This document shows positions 10,579 to 21,200 of a stretch of 64,000 nucleotides of DNA, piece by piece (the first letter of the stretch is position 1; each line of letters opens with the position of its first letter). Source of the DNA: Epithemia pelagica (taxonomy: Eukaryota; Bacillariophyta; Bacillariophyceae; Surirellales; Surirellaceae); contig OX337241.1 of assembly GCA_946965045.2 (NCBI GenBank), positions 682,001 to 746,000 on the forward strand, read 5' to 3'. The notes under the pieces were generated by a model. The model saw nothing but the letters and a program-made list of their open reading frames with translations. It had not been told where the DNA came from and made no database searches. A program made the position numbers and the translations under genes.

Positions 10579-13500
10579 TTACCAACCACAAAGGAGCTTC
10601 CGGATGTGCTCGAAAGTGGTTTGGGTCAATCCTTTGGTTAAAATATCCGCGCGTTGTTCCGTCGTTGCCACTTTGACAACGGTTAGACGCTCGTTTAGAT
10701 GGGATCGGAACCAATGGGTTTTCACGGCATAATATTTTGATCTGGGCGTGATTCGACCTGGTTCCATATTTGCAAGGGTTAACGCTCCAGCGTTGTCTTC
10801 CCATACGGTAGTCTTGAATGTTGTGGTATAGTCGTCACTTAATCCCACTCCTTTTGCGACATGGGTCAGGAGTTCTCGTAGGGGAAGGACCGACTTCAAA
10901 GCTTCGCTTAGCGCGTTGTATTCGGCTTCCATTGTACTTAGGGCAATGGATGTTTGGAGTTTACTCGTCCATATGACTGGGCAATTGGCAATGCATATAG
11001 CGTAGCCTGTACGGCTCTTGACACTGGTAGGGTCATTCTTTTCTTCGTACGGCCATAATCCGGCAAAGTCTGCATCGACGTAGCAGTCGACGTCGAGTTC
11101 TTGACTCGGCTTCAAGATCAATCCTTGGTCTTGGGTATGTTTCAGATACTGCCCAATCTTCTCGACTGCTCGTTCGTGTGAACGCTTCGGGTTGTGGACG
11201 AACCGGGCACATTGGCTCACGGCATACGTTAAATCAGGGCGACTGTGCGCATGAAGGTACTGGAGCATCCCGATCACGCTAGCGTAATTATAGCGGCCTT
11301 GTGGGGGATCTCCTTCTTTGTCTTCTACAAGGGGCTTTGATAATGCAGGTGTACAACTGCGTTCCAAGTCACCAACTTGTAGGGCTTCCAATATACGTTT
11401 GATCAGACCTTGTTGGGTCAGTTTGATAGTTCCTTGGGTATTGTCTCGTTCGATGTGAACGCCCAAGAATCCTGCTACGCTGTCTTCAACGTCGAGTTCA
11501 GCGTGTTCTTCTTTCTTTAATCGTTCGAGCACCTCGTCGATATATTCCCGCTTCGGACTGTAGAAGAGTGTGTCGTCCACGTACACTACCGCAATGACCT
11601 TGTCCGAAATAAATAGGCAGGGATCAACGGATTCTTGAGACACAAAGCCCACTCTTTCTAACTGGCCCTTGAAGTGCTGGAAGAAGTTCCGTGGGGCCTG
11701 TTTGAGTCCGTACAGAGAACGATTCAATTTGAGTACTCGTCCGTCTTGGCCGAATCCTCTCGGCATCTCGACGTAGACACCGCTCTTCTGTCGCTCTTCT
11801 CGAGTCATCGAGTCCCACTTGGGATCACGATCAATTGGGGCGTGAAGGAACGCCGCGGTATAGTCTACCTGCACCGTTGCAAGGTTCAATATAATGGACA
11901 GGATAAGCATTAGGCGTACCGTTGTCCAATTGACCACAGGGGCAAAAGTATCAAAGAAATCAATCCCTTCGACTTGATAGTCACCTCGTGCACAAAACCG
12001 TGCTTTGAGTTTCTTCACTGAGCCGTCGGGGTATCGCTTCCGTTTGAACGCCCATGTAGATGGGATCACGTTCATCCATGGTTGCCGTTCCACCACTGTC
12101 CAGGCCTTCATTAGTCGGTAAAGGGTGTCGATTTCCTTTTTACAAGCTTCCATGAAGCCTGCGGCATCTGGTCCGCTCATGGCTTCATTCCAACGAGGGT
12201 TATCCGCTGCGTCCGCTTTTGTTACTAGCATCATAGGGTGCATAGCTTCCACCGTGTTCGTCAGGTAGTCCGTGTTGAGTGCCAGTAGACGGTTCATTAA
12301 GGTTGAGGTTGATGATCGTAACTCATTCACGGTTGAGGTCCAATCGAGTCCTGCCAGGAATGCATCGTTGGCCGAGTCACGTTTCACCTTTTGCTTGGAA
12401 TAGGAGTCGCGGTTGAAGCATGCGAGTGATGCCCACCGTGATTGCGAGAAGCTGGCATATTTGGGATTTGGCTTGCGCTGTCGCTTCCCACGACCAAAAG
12501 TCATCTCGTCTGGCGGTTGTAGGTGCTGTGATCGCCGTTCTCTTTCTTGCTCTCTTCTCACAGATTCTTCCTCATCCGCATCGAAGATCACAACTTCGTC
12601 GGCTGAGTCCATCGTCGTGTTGTTGTCGCCGTTGCCGTCCCATACCCCATCCATTTGCCAATGGGGTAGTTCGTTGTTGTCGTTTGGATCGTCTTGTTCG
12701 TTCGCATCGTTGTGTTCGTTGTGCTCTGGCGCGTTGGGGTCCACTTGATCCAAGGGAAAGTGATGGGGAAAAAGAGCATCAGCAGGAACATCCACATCCA
12801 CGTCCACACCGTCTCCCTCTGGAACCAAAGGTGCCGGAGCTCCCTCTGGAGGCAAGGGCGGTGCGGGAGGCAAAGCAGGAGGCAAGGGTAAAGCATTTAC
12901 CCTTTCGGCGTCGTTCCGTTGGTGCTGGAGGGCATCCAGCTCGTCGTTCGTCATCCAATCATGATGTAGGGGCGGAGGAACGGGTTCATCGGCATAGTCA
13001 CCATCATCCAGCCGTTCTAGGCCACTGGCAACGAGTTGGTCCCAAAAGGACCCATGGAACACATCGGGTTGGAGGGCTCCTCCAGTCTCGGCATTAGGCA
13101 CGCTAGTGAATAAGTCGTCGTAGACGACGTGATATTGGGGACTCACGTATCCCGTAGCAATGTTGAGAATCAGGCCCACGGTGCTTGAATGGGAGGGTGA
13201 AACGCCCAAGTACTGACCACGACGAGCACGAGGGGCCCATTTAGGCAATTTCTTGCCATCTTGAAGGGCAGGGTCTAGGACATAGACCGGGCAACCCCAA
13301 ACGTGACTGCGGTGCAAGTGATGTAAGGTAGGGAACGTCGTTCCAGTAAAAACTTCCAATGGGGCAATGTGTGTTAATCGCTTTGGGAGATGATTCCAAA
13401 GCCACACTGCATGTTGTAGGGCAAACGGCCAAAGGCTTAAATCGTGGGCATGTTCCGGCCAATGTAGCACGGCATGCAGCATCATCGTACGGGCCCAGGA

Positions 13501-15360
13501 CGTTACGGTGCGAATACTGCGCTCGGCAACACCATTTTGGTGATGTGCCCCAACTCCGGAGAACGACATAGTCTGACCGGCCTCTTTAATCGCAGCAACA
13601 AAGTCCTTGTTCCCAAACGGCTTGTTATCGGCTAGATATGATTTGATTGTTATGCCCTGTTCTTGGGCGAACTGTTCGAACTGCAGTTTGGCTTGGAGAG
13701 TCTCACCGGTATTGAGAGACACCTGGTGGACACAGTAGATAAGCCCTGAGGCATGATCTACAAAAAGAGTACCGCCCGTGAATTGATCCTTCTTCGGTTC
13801 TCTGCCACGGGTGTTAGGAAGACGACCAGTCAAAGGAGATTGATACTGGTCAATGCTGACACAGTCACCGGGTTTGACGTGGTCTGACTTCGTGACCATG
13901 TGACGATTTTCTTTGGTTCCCGTGTGCTGTGTGTTAGCACCACGGCGACGTTGTTTCCCGAGTCGACATGCAGTACAATGCAAGTTGTCAATTGGACACG
14001 ACGACGTTTGGTTTTCGCGCGTATGCAGGACGCGACGTCGTTCCGTCCGCGGATTCCGACACAACTCTTGGATCCATGTAAAATTAGCATGGCCCAATTT
14101 CCAGTGCCATTTAAGCAGCTCACGTTGTGCTGCGGTAATGTTCTGATTGGCTTCATCTGCCACAGACAGAAACGCCTTTGACTCGTCCAACTCCATCACG
14201 TCCTCGAAAGACAACCCCATTTGAACCTGGTGGCTTGTGAGCATCAATGGCAGGTTGCTCTGCCCATTGAACGGAAACTCGAGGTCACTTCCATCATGGA
14301 GGATCAATTTACAGCGGTTGTGATTAACTAACAATTCACCGGACGATCGTTCTTGAAAATACGATTGTGGGCTAAAGAGGCGGATTTGTGCGGCTGGCAC
14401 GTAATAGGCCTTGGTGCGGATGGTACGGGTGACGCCAAACACGTCTCGGATCGTCCATCTGGCCATACCGACTCCAACGACGGTGGTTGAACTCGACAAC
14501 CCATTCAATTCCGTTGTGTCGCAAGGCTTGATCGGTCCGTCAAAGTCTTCCAGTTTCGGGGTCAAGGACGAGGAGGCACCTGTATCGATCACGACGGGCA
14601 AATCTGACTCCTTGGATGAGTTGAGATACACTGACATTCGATGGTGTAGTGTCTCTTGATGATATTCGTCGTCTCCCGATAGCTTGGCAGCGGCAATCAT
14701 AGCGTTTTGCATCTTGACGGCCATAACCTTCTTCCTCTGTTGGAATAGACTAGGTCCGAGTTGCCGCAACGCGAAGTATTGCGCTAGCGGATCAGGAGGT
14801 TTTCGTTTCGACGGACATTCGATTGCTTCCACTAGCTCATCCATCGTGCCAAAGTAGGAAGAAAGTCGTCCCTTCGGTAGCTTCCATCGGTCAGGACCGG
14901 TTAGCGATTCTTGTTGGCTTGGGATCGTCCATGATCCCGGGAGATAAACGCCATGGTCGCTGGTATCGTATTCAGCGTCGTTTGTTTGCTTTTCGCGGCG
15001 AGAAGATCCCTTGGGCCTTGTTGAACGTTGAGGCTTAAGTCGACGTCGGCGTTGAGGCAGACGGGTTAAGGTATAGGGCGTCCGTCCACGATCGACGGTA
15101 CCAGCCCATGTCACGGTCGTGTTGGTCACGGTGTGAAACATCATGAGGGCAGTAGTAAATCGACGCCGGGCGATGTGCGTCTTGGTCTTGTAGCGACAGC
15201 GGACTTGCACGGGCAAATTAGGGAAGGCAAAAATGTGACGCCAACCCAGTCCTCCCTCTCGCGAGCAGGACGCAACGGACAAGAACAAAATCAAGATCAA
15301 AAGGGGGACGAAGTAAAAAGAAAGATTTATCCAGGCACACAGAGTGCGGAAGGAACACAA
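10579..15360 (-). CDS. Copia B pol polyprotein (PR-INT-RT-RH)
   Basis: A frame of up to 1593 codons. Protease active site VVIDTGASSSLTP. Integrase zinc module LKWHWKLGHANF then CTACRLGKQRR. Catalytic triad near SIDQYQSP, YLADNKPFG and HHQNGVAERS. Conserved VWGCPVYVLDP. RT with DYTAAFLHAPID and the YVDD box (AVVYVDDTLFY). RNase H with VDCYVDADFAG and STMEAEYNALSE. The C-terminus DILTKGLTQTTFEHI is typical of copia. The frame opens at a T8 run and has no ATG near its start; the first Met pair is about 70 codons in. Before it lies a hydrophobic stretch (FYFVPLLILILFLSV). How pol is initiated is therefore unclear. Pol lies in a different frame from gag, 125 bp downstream. Confidence 0.92.
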   Translation of the reverse strand: MCSFRTLCAWINLSFYFVPLLILILFLSVASCSREGGLGWRHIFAFPNLPVQVRCRYKTKTHIARRRFTTALMMFHTVTNTTVTWAGTVDRGRTPYTLTRLPQRRRRLKPQRSTRPKGSSRREKQTNDAEYDTSDHGVYLPGSWTIPSQQESLTGPDRWKLPKGRLSSYFGTMDELVEAIECPSKRKPPDPLAQYFALRQLGPSLFQQRKKVMAVKMQNAMIAAAKLSGDDEYHQETLHHRMSVYLNSSKESDLPVVIDTGASSSLTPKLEDFDGPIKPCDTTELNGLSSSTTVVGVGMARWTIRDVFGVTRTIRTKAYYVPAAQIRLFSPQSYFQERSSGELLVNHNRCKLILHDGSDLEFPFNGQSNLPLMLTSHQVQMGLSFEDVMELDESKAFLSVADEANQNITAAQRELLKWHWKLGHANFTWIQELCRNPRTERRRVLHTRENQTSSCPIDNLHCTACRLGKQRRRGANTQHTGTKENRHMVTKSDHVKPGDCVSIDQYQSPLTGRLPNTRGREPKKDQFTGGTLFVDHASGLIYCVHQVSLNTGETLQAKLQFEQFAQEQGITIKSYLADNKPFGNKDFVAAIKEAGQTMSFSGVGAHHQNGVAERSIRTVTSWARTMMLHAVLHWPEHAHDLSLWPFALQHAVWLWNHLPKRLTHIAPLEVFTGTTFPTLHHLHRSHVWGCPVYVLDPALQDGKKLPKWAPRARRGQYLGVSPSHSSTVGLILNIATGYVSPQYHVVYDDLFTSVPNAETGGALQPDVFHGSFWDQLVASGLERLDDGDYADEPVPPPLHHDWMTNDELDALQHQRNDAERVNALPLPPALPPAPPLPPEGAPAPLVPEGDGVDVDVDVPADALFPHHFPLDQVDPNAPEHNEHNDANEQDDPNDNNELPHWQMDGVWDGNGDNNTTMDSADEVVIFDADEEESVRREQERERRSQHLQPPDEMTFGRGKRQRKPNPKYASFSQSRWASLACFNRDSYSKQKVKRDSANDAFLAGLDWTSTVNELRSSTSTLMNRLLALNTDYLTNTVEAMHPMMLVTKADAADNPRWNEAMSGPDAAGFMEACKKEIDTLYRLMKAWTVVERQPWMNVIPSTWAFKRKRYPDGSVKKLKARFCARGDYQVEGIDFFDTFAPVVNWTTVRLMLILSIILNLATVQVDYTAAFLHAPIDRDPKWDSMTREERQKSGVYVEMPRGFGQDGRVLKLNRSLYGLKQAPRNFFQHFKGQLERVGFVSQESVDPCLFISDKVIAVVYVDDTLFYSPKREYIDEVLERLKKEEHAELDVEDSVAGFLGVHIERDNTQGTIKLTQQGLIKRILEALQVGDLERSCTPALSKPLVEDKEGDPPQGRYNYASVIGMLQYLHAHSRPDLTYAVSQCARFVHNPKRSHERAVEKIGQYLKHTQDQGLILKPSQELDVDCYVDADFAGLWPYEEKNDPTSVKSRTGYAICIANCPVIWTSKLQTSIALSTMEAEYNALSEALKSVLPLRELLTHVAKGVGLSDDYTTTFKTTVWEDNAGALTLANMEPGRITPRSKYYAVKTHWFRSHLNERLTVVKVATTEQRADILTKGLTQTTFEHIRKLLCGW

Positions 15361-15484
15361 AAAAAACCACTAAGGCAGGCAACAACCAACCAAAGGGCAA
15401 TGGAGCCCAGGTATCCCTCCTGGGAGCGGTAGTTTGGAAGAAAGGGTGGCCTGTACCGACAGAGAGAAGTCGGCGGCCACACCA

Positions 15485-17059
15485 TCATTCGAGGTCCTGG
15501 AACTGGGTCAGTAGAGTCTGGACCGTTCGTTCCATGGCGCGACGAGTGCTGGCCCGATTGACACCGGACTCATCAATTTGCACACGTCTATTGGATGCAG
15601 CTGTGGCTAGATTGGCCGCCGGGGTTGTGCCGGACGACGATGCGGTGGGCGTAGTGGTGGTGGACAATGCCACCCAACGACGAGTGTCGGCATTCCACGA
15701 CATCATTTTGCCGTCAATTTCGCGGCGGTTTTTCTCGTCCGCGGTTGGTGCTCGCCATTTGTGGCGACGGGAAGTAGAAGACGATGAGTCGGCATTGTTG
15801 GCACTGCGGGAATTCTTTCGAGCCTCGTTGAACTTCTTGCGATTGGCCTCAATCAGCGCGTCGTTCCTGGGCTTGGTACAGTCCTTCAACGTGTGAGGAC
15901 CACCACAGTTCCAACAAACGGGGCCCTTGCGGCCAGAACCACCTTTAGATCCATCAGTAGACGTAGCAGGGAAGGACGAAGGACTTCCTCTTGTCTTGGC
16001 CCCGGTCCAATCATTAGAACGGCATAGGGATAGATATTCCTTCTCAGCTAGATCGAGGAGGGACACGATAGAGGGGATAGCAAACTGCGACTGGACAGCG
16101 GGACCGGACCGAGCTAGGGCGTCAGCGATTCTAGCCTGACTCTCTATTAGCTCAAATACCTTGTTGAACTTCTCAACGGAACTGGTCTGGAGCACCTTCA
16201 ACACTGTCTTGGCAAAATCCTCGGGAACCATTTCGATAGCTTCAAGACGCTCATGAGCTCCGAGAATTAGACTCACAATCTTCGAGACATTTTCTCCACG
16301 GACTTTCGAAATCTTAAGATTTTCAACGGTATCGACTAAAGTTTTGGTCGCTTGCTCGGTATGAGTTACTAGAAGCTTCATCATAATGATGAATAGCAAG
16401 GGGCCACCTTGTTCTTCCGTCTTGAAACGCTTGTAGCGCTCATAGACCTTAGTCCAGAGCGGATTCTTCATACTAACCTCAAGCTGTTTAGCTGTCAGCA
16501 TTAGATTTTCCCGATACCAACTCTTCTTGGGCCAGGTTGAATACCAGCGGTTGCTTACCGCTACCTGTTCTTCGGTCATGTCCGAATAGTACGAATACAA
16601 ATCCCTTGGTTGCTTCTTCACATCTGTGGACAAGGTTGGGCCGGTTCCATCCGGAGTAACGATCACAAAGACGTCATGCATGTCGTACATTACATGCTGA
16701 CTGCGGATCTTTGATACCATGAGGTTCAAGTTATAGCACTCTTCAAGCTGCTTTACATCGGTGATGTTCGCCGACAGTAGGTCAAACTTGGTAATAATTG
16801 ACGTGGCAGCCTTCGCAAAGAGTTCTTGGCGCTTCTCGGGTGCCATGCCTTCACGGTCTTCCTTCTTGAAGAGGGCGGTTTCGACATCTTGTGCTGGCGT
16901 CGCCTGATCGTTCACCTCGATCGTCTCTCCGTTAATTGTGATTGTAGAGTCCGTCGTCGTCGACATTATACTACTTATACTTGAGTTCTCCGACCACCCT
17001 GGTATTGAATCCAAGTCTGAGTCAGTCAAAAGGCGAAGAAGGTCTTCTAAACGTTCCAT
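15485..17059 (-). CDS. Copia B gag
   Basis: 524 residues from ATG 17059. A CCHC zinc knuckle, CWNCGGPHTLKDC (CX2CX4HX4C), lies near residue 385. Before it is a mostly helical region expected to form the capsid, and after it a basic, Ser/Thr-rich tail. This is the structural protein of the virus-like particle, packaging element RNA. The frame is intact. It differs from the pol frame, so pol needs its own mode of expression. Confidence 0.9.
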   Translation of the reverse strand: MERLEDLLRLLTDSDLDSIPGWSENSSISSIMSTTTDSTITINGETIEVNDQATPAQDVETALFKKEDREGMAPEKRQELFAKAATSIITKFDLLSANITDVKQLEECYNLNLMVSKIRSQHVMYDMHDVFVIVTPDGTGPTLSTDVKKQPRDLYSYYSDMTEEQVAVSNRWYSTWPKKSWYRENLMLTAKQLEVSMKNPLWTKVYERYKRFKTEEQGGPLLFIIMMKLLVTHTEQATKTLVDTVENLKISKVRGENVSKIVSLILGAHERLEAIEMVPEDFAKTVLKVLQTSSVEKFNKVFELIESQARIADALARSGPAVQSQFAIPSIVSLLDLAEKEYLSLCRSNDWTGAKTRGSPSSFPATSTDGSKGGSGRKGPVCWNCGGPHTLKDCTKPRNDALIEANRKKFNEARKNSRSANNADSSSSTSRRHKWRAPTADEKNRREIDGKMMSWNADTRRWVALSTTTTPTASSSGTTPAANLATAASNRRVQIDESGVNRASTRRAMERTVQTLLTQFQDLE

Positions 17060-17250
17060 TCACCGGAAAATCGCGGCTGCTCCTTATATTTCGTGTCTTC
17101 GATGCTCTTCGTTCCAATACACGGGCTCTCGAAACTGGTTGGACTTCAACGGGCTCTTCCGACGGCTTCTTGTCAACGTCGTTGGACCGGTTCGTCCTTG
17201 TTTATTTTACTTTCGCAACCAATTTGTGCGTAAAATCACGTGCGTGATAC

Positions 17251-17264
17251 TTGGGCTCATAACC
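17251..17264 (-). other. Copia B primer-binding site (tRNA-Met anticodon-arm type)
   Basis: The minus strand reads GGTTATGAGCCCAA immediately inside the 5' LTR. It is complementary to the GGGCTCATAACC anticodon stem-loop of a tRNA-Met, not to a tRNA 3' end. That is the half-tRNA priming arrangement known for Drosophila copia. Confidence 0.8.
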
Positions 17265-17431
17265 TGAAAGGAGGGTTTGGTTTGTAAAATTATGACTAGT
17301 AATCGGTTTAAACTCGGTAGGTCCTAATACGTAAGTGGAAATAGGTGAGGGTACGTCATTCGATTGCGACGCTGGCCTTGAACCTATGGATCGTCCCTTT
17401 GGAGTCTCCATTAGGTCGCACTGTCCTTTCA
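17265..17431 (-). repeat. Copia B 5' LTR
   Basis: 167 bp, identical by eye to the 3' LTR at 10332-10498. It should hold the element promoter. The broken host frame reads into it and stops near 17202, beyond the LTR. Confidence 0.95.
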
Positions 17432-17813
17432 CCTGCTTGGAATACGGACAAGAAATCGTTGTCGAGGTTGTCCTAGCTTTCAACGAGCTGCTCTGATTCG
17501 GTTGCGTTGCTTCGCATTTCTGAGGGTTCCCATGGAAATCGTTTCTCTCATTAGCATGGCGACGCCACGAGATCGCACCCAACCAAACAACGAGCGCACC
17601 TGCCATTCCAACCAGGCTAGCGAGAGCAACAATTTCACAATGTTTCACGGCCCACCCGTTTTGAACGATCGACACAACACACGATAATTGACATCCTCCA
17701 GAAAAGCTATTACATGAAGGCATGCAATCATATGGATCATATTTCATTGCAGCTGAATCATCCATCCGAGTGGAGGAAGAAGCTTCGGACCTTCCCGATA
17801 GTAAAGCTTTCAT
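17432..17813 (-). pseudogene. DUF3445-type gene, 5' part cut off by copia B
   Basis: N-terminal part of the host gene whose main domain is at 8888-10331. The frame opens after a TAG. A TTG at 17849 is in frame, but the first ATG is at 17813 and is taken as the start. Residues MKALLSGRSEASSSTR lead into a Cys-containing segment and one membrane span (IVALASLVGMAGALVVWLGA), then a basic, polar linker ending CPYSKQ at the insertion. Removing the element and one copy of CCTGC restores a continuous frame into the downstream part, with an Ala codon formed at the junction. As it stands the frame continues into the LTR and ends at 17202, giving a membrane stub without the catalytic domain. Another allele without the insertion may be intact. 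Confidence 0.75.
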
Positions 17814-17929
17814 GACGACTTCCACGAGGGAGGTGAACGGTTCAGGCAATCCGTTTGATTCCTAGCCACGACATTGTGCAACTGAGAGCTTTTACGCCGA
17901 CAAATGGCGAATCGCTTCGTATGACGCGG

Positions 17930-17934
17930 CAAAT
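17930..17934. repeat. Target-site duplication CAAAT, left copy
   Basis: CAAAT abuts the left LTR of copia C and is repeated at 24351-24355 next to the right LTR. Confidence 0.9.
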
Positions 17935-18171
17935 TGTCGCAACAGACGATGTTGCTGTTGCTCAAAGTCGTACGCAGCGGAGAGTTGATGTTCCACTATG
18001 GTCAACTTGGTTCGATGATGCGGCTAACGACGAAAAGGAAGATCAAAACAACAGATTTGGAAATTATGGTGACAGTGGGAATTTGAATCTATCTACTTTC
18101 CCATGCCGACACGCGCGCTACAAGACTGCCCGTCAACCCCACTGATGGACAGTACGCCCCACTTTGTGACA
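17935..18171 (-). repeat. Copia C 3' LTR
   Basis: 237 bp, identical by eye to 24114-24350. It begins TGTCGCAACAG and ends CACTTTGTGACA on the plus strand. Confidence 0.95.
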
Positions 18172-18182
18172 CTCCCTCTCAG
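18172..18182 (-). other. Copia C polypurine tract
   Basis: Minus strand CTGAGAGGGAG directly before the 3' LTR, the same 11 bases as in copia B. Confidence 0.8.
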
Positions 18183-18217
18183 ACGTAGTAGCCGCGTAAG
18201 CTCATAGTTTTGCATGA

Positions 18218-21200
18218 TTACCATCCAGCCAACATCTTTCTCGCTCGTTGAAATAGAGTCTTATCCAGTCCTTTTGTCAAACAATCCGCCACTTGTTCGT
18301 CCGATGCGACTTTGACCAAGCGGATGTTGCCATTGGACACATGCTCTTTGAAGAAATGGTACTTGACTGCGATATGTTTGGAGCGAGGAGTCATTCGTGG
18401 TGATGTGGCCAACAAGATGGTTCCGTTGTTGTCTTCAAATACTTTTGAGTATGCTCTGCAAGGGAGCTCATCAATGTTGAACATTGTTTTGATTTCATCC
18501 ACTAAACCCCGTAGTGGTATGAGGTCTCTCATGGCAAGACTGAGGGCAATGTACTCGGCCTCCATGGTTGATACGGCAATTTCTGTTTGTAATTTTGATA
18601 CCCAATGGACTGGACAATCACCAACCATCAAAACATAGCCGGTCCTTGATTTCACGCAAAGCGGATCCTGTGGATCCTCACTGTTCCACTGCCCCGCGAA
18701 ATCAGCATCCACATAACAATCAACTGACAGGCAATCCTTTGAGGGAGTTAGGATCATCCCTTGATCTCTTGTTCCCTTCAAATATCGGCAGATGCGTTTG
18801 ACTGCTTTGGCATGTGATGCCTTGGGGTTGTGTGTGAATCTAGCACACTGGTGCACGGCGTAGGCAATCTCTGGGCGTGAGTTGGACGCCAAATACAGCA
18901 ACATACCGACCACTGACGCGTAGCTCCACTGTTCTGCGTAGTCCTCTCCGTCTTGGTCTTTACCAAGCGGCTTTTGACTCGCTGGAGTCTTGTCTGGGTT
19001 ACAATCTTGCAGCCCGGTCGCGTTCAATACTTTATCGATAAGTCCGTATTGCTTCAACTTGATTTGCCCGTTGTTGAGACGTTCGAAGTCAATTCCGAGG
19101 TACGCCGATACGTCACCTTCAACTGTCATCTCCAAATCGTCTTTCAATGATTCCAACACTTTCATAATGCGTGCTTTGTCTGGTCCAGCCCAAATTACAT
19201 CATCAATGTAAACGAGGCATAGGATTCGTTTGGTTGGTTCGTAGAAGAGACAAGGATCAAATGCGCTCTGCTTGAATCCACGTTGTTCTAAATGACCCTT
19301 GAGGTGGTCATACCACGAAAGGGGTGCTTGCTTCAAGCCGTAGAGACTCTTCTTGAGATGCAAGACATACTCCTCTCCGTCCTCAGTGTCTGGTGCAAAA
19401 TCCTTTGGTAGCTCCATATAGACATCCTCTGTGAGGAAGGCTTGGGCAAATGCATTGGTGTAGTCGGTTTGCACCGTTTCCCAGTTGTATACAAGAACCA
19501 TCAACAACACAAGCCGAATCGTTATCCATTGGACAACAGGTGCATAGGTTTCGAAGTAATCCAAGCCGTAGGTTTGCTTGTCACCTCTAACACACAGCCG
19601 TGCCTTTAGTTTTCGCACTGAACCGTCTGGATAGCGCTTTCTCCGAAATGCCCAAGTGGAAGGTAAGGCTTTGCCGCCACGCTTTTCCATCTCGGATCGG
19701 AGTGTCATGACTCAGGTTCCCTTGTCTTCCAGCTCTTTCACTTCATTTCCCATGGCGGCTACGTAGCCCTCACGGTCATTTCCAGTCATTGCCTCGTAGT
19801 AGGATGGCAGATCTGGATTGTTCTTTTTGGTTGAAGCTTGAAACACGATCGGATCGCGAAATCCAAAGGTGTCGGAGTCGGTATCCGAGTCAAGGTACGC
19901 CTGATAGGCTGTGCCCGTCATTGCGTTGGTCACGAAAGCTGCGAAACTCGCCAAGGCTCGATAGCCTGCACCTTGTGTGCCATCATATCCCCATCGTAAT
20001 GGTGCTTTTCTTGTTCGTCCGGAACGACGGAGCGACGGTGACGGTTCCTCAGGTTCTGGTTGCGGCTGTTGTTGTTGTTGGTGTGAAGGAAGAGGTTCTT
20101 CAGCGGCTGCAGGTTCTTCTTCTTCGACAGGTTGTAATGGTGGTTCTTCTTGTTGTTGAGGCGGATTTGGTTCGGACGGTGGATCGTTTGTTGCAGGCTG
20201 GTCCTGCTCCCTCTGTTGAGCCGTTGTATCTGGTTCAGGAGGATCGTTTTGATCGGCAAAGCGGACTCGTTGTTGAGTGTTGCGAATTTGAGATGAGCGG
20301 TCAACATTGTCATTTTGATGCTCCACCCATTCATCCGCTAAAGCAACCGGGTCGTCTTCATCGAATGCATAGTGGTAGCGGGAGTCACCAAACAATTGAG
20401 TCCATTCAGCTTCATCGAATGGGCGGTCCAATGCAGTTCCGATCACGCTTGAAAACCAATCGTCGAAGACGACGTGGAACTGCGGTGAAATGTGTCCCGT
20501 TTTCGTATTGAGGACTAGTGGCACCCTGGACGAATGTCGTTTGGAAAAACCAAGGAAGATTCCACGACGTGACCTTGGCTTCCATTTTGGGAGCTTGTGT
20601 CCGTCCTGGAGAGTCGGATCCAAGACATAACAGGGGCATCCCCACACGTGCATATCCGCAAAAACTTGGCGACCGGCCTTGGACTTCACAATCAACTCCA
20701 TCGGTGACATCATGCCAGCGCTGGTACGAGGCATGTGATTGTGTTGAAACACCACATAGTCAACCGCCATTGGCCACAGACTGATATCTGCTGCATCAGG
20801 CCACCGAATCGCAGCGTGGATAAGAATCGTGCGTGCTTTTGACAAGATGGTTCCAATAGCACGCTCGGCTATTCCGTTTTGATGGTGAGCTCCGACTCCA
20901 CTGAACTTGATGTTTTGGAGACCGGATTCGATTTCGTTCACAAAAGCGTTGGAAGCGAAGATGCCGTTGTCGGATTGATAGGCTTGGACGGTGATTCCAA
21001 GATCAAACATTCGCTTTTCGTATCGTTGTTTGGCGGCAATCGTCTCAGTGGCCGTGAAATTGACCAAATGCTCGATGTGGATGTCACCAGTAGCGTGATC
21101 CACGAAGATACAGCCTCCAGAGTACATGCTGTCAGGATGGGACTGGCCGCGAGACGAATAGAGGCGGCCCTTTTGCTTGACGACAAAATGATCCATAGAA

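Larger units (their letters stand above)
10332..17431 (-). mobile_element. Ty1/copia retrotransposon B, complete, inserted in the DUF3445 gene
   Basis: A 7.1 kb element read on the minus strand, bounded by 167-bp LTRs (10332-10498 and 17265-17431) that read as identical throughout. The LTRs start TGAAAGG and end CCTTTCA, a 7-bp terminal inverted repeat. Target-site copies CCTGC flank both ends. Inside are a primer-binding site next to the 5' (right) LTR, a gag ORF, a pol ORF in another frame, and a polypurine tract next to the 3' (left) LTR. Both ORFs are uninterrupted, so the copy may be competent. Identical LTRs mean a recent insertion. Confidence 0.95.

Noticed and set aside
12413-13097. 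Long plus-strand frames inside copia B
   Set aside because: Shadows of the repetitive linker between integrase and RT on the minus strand.
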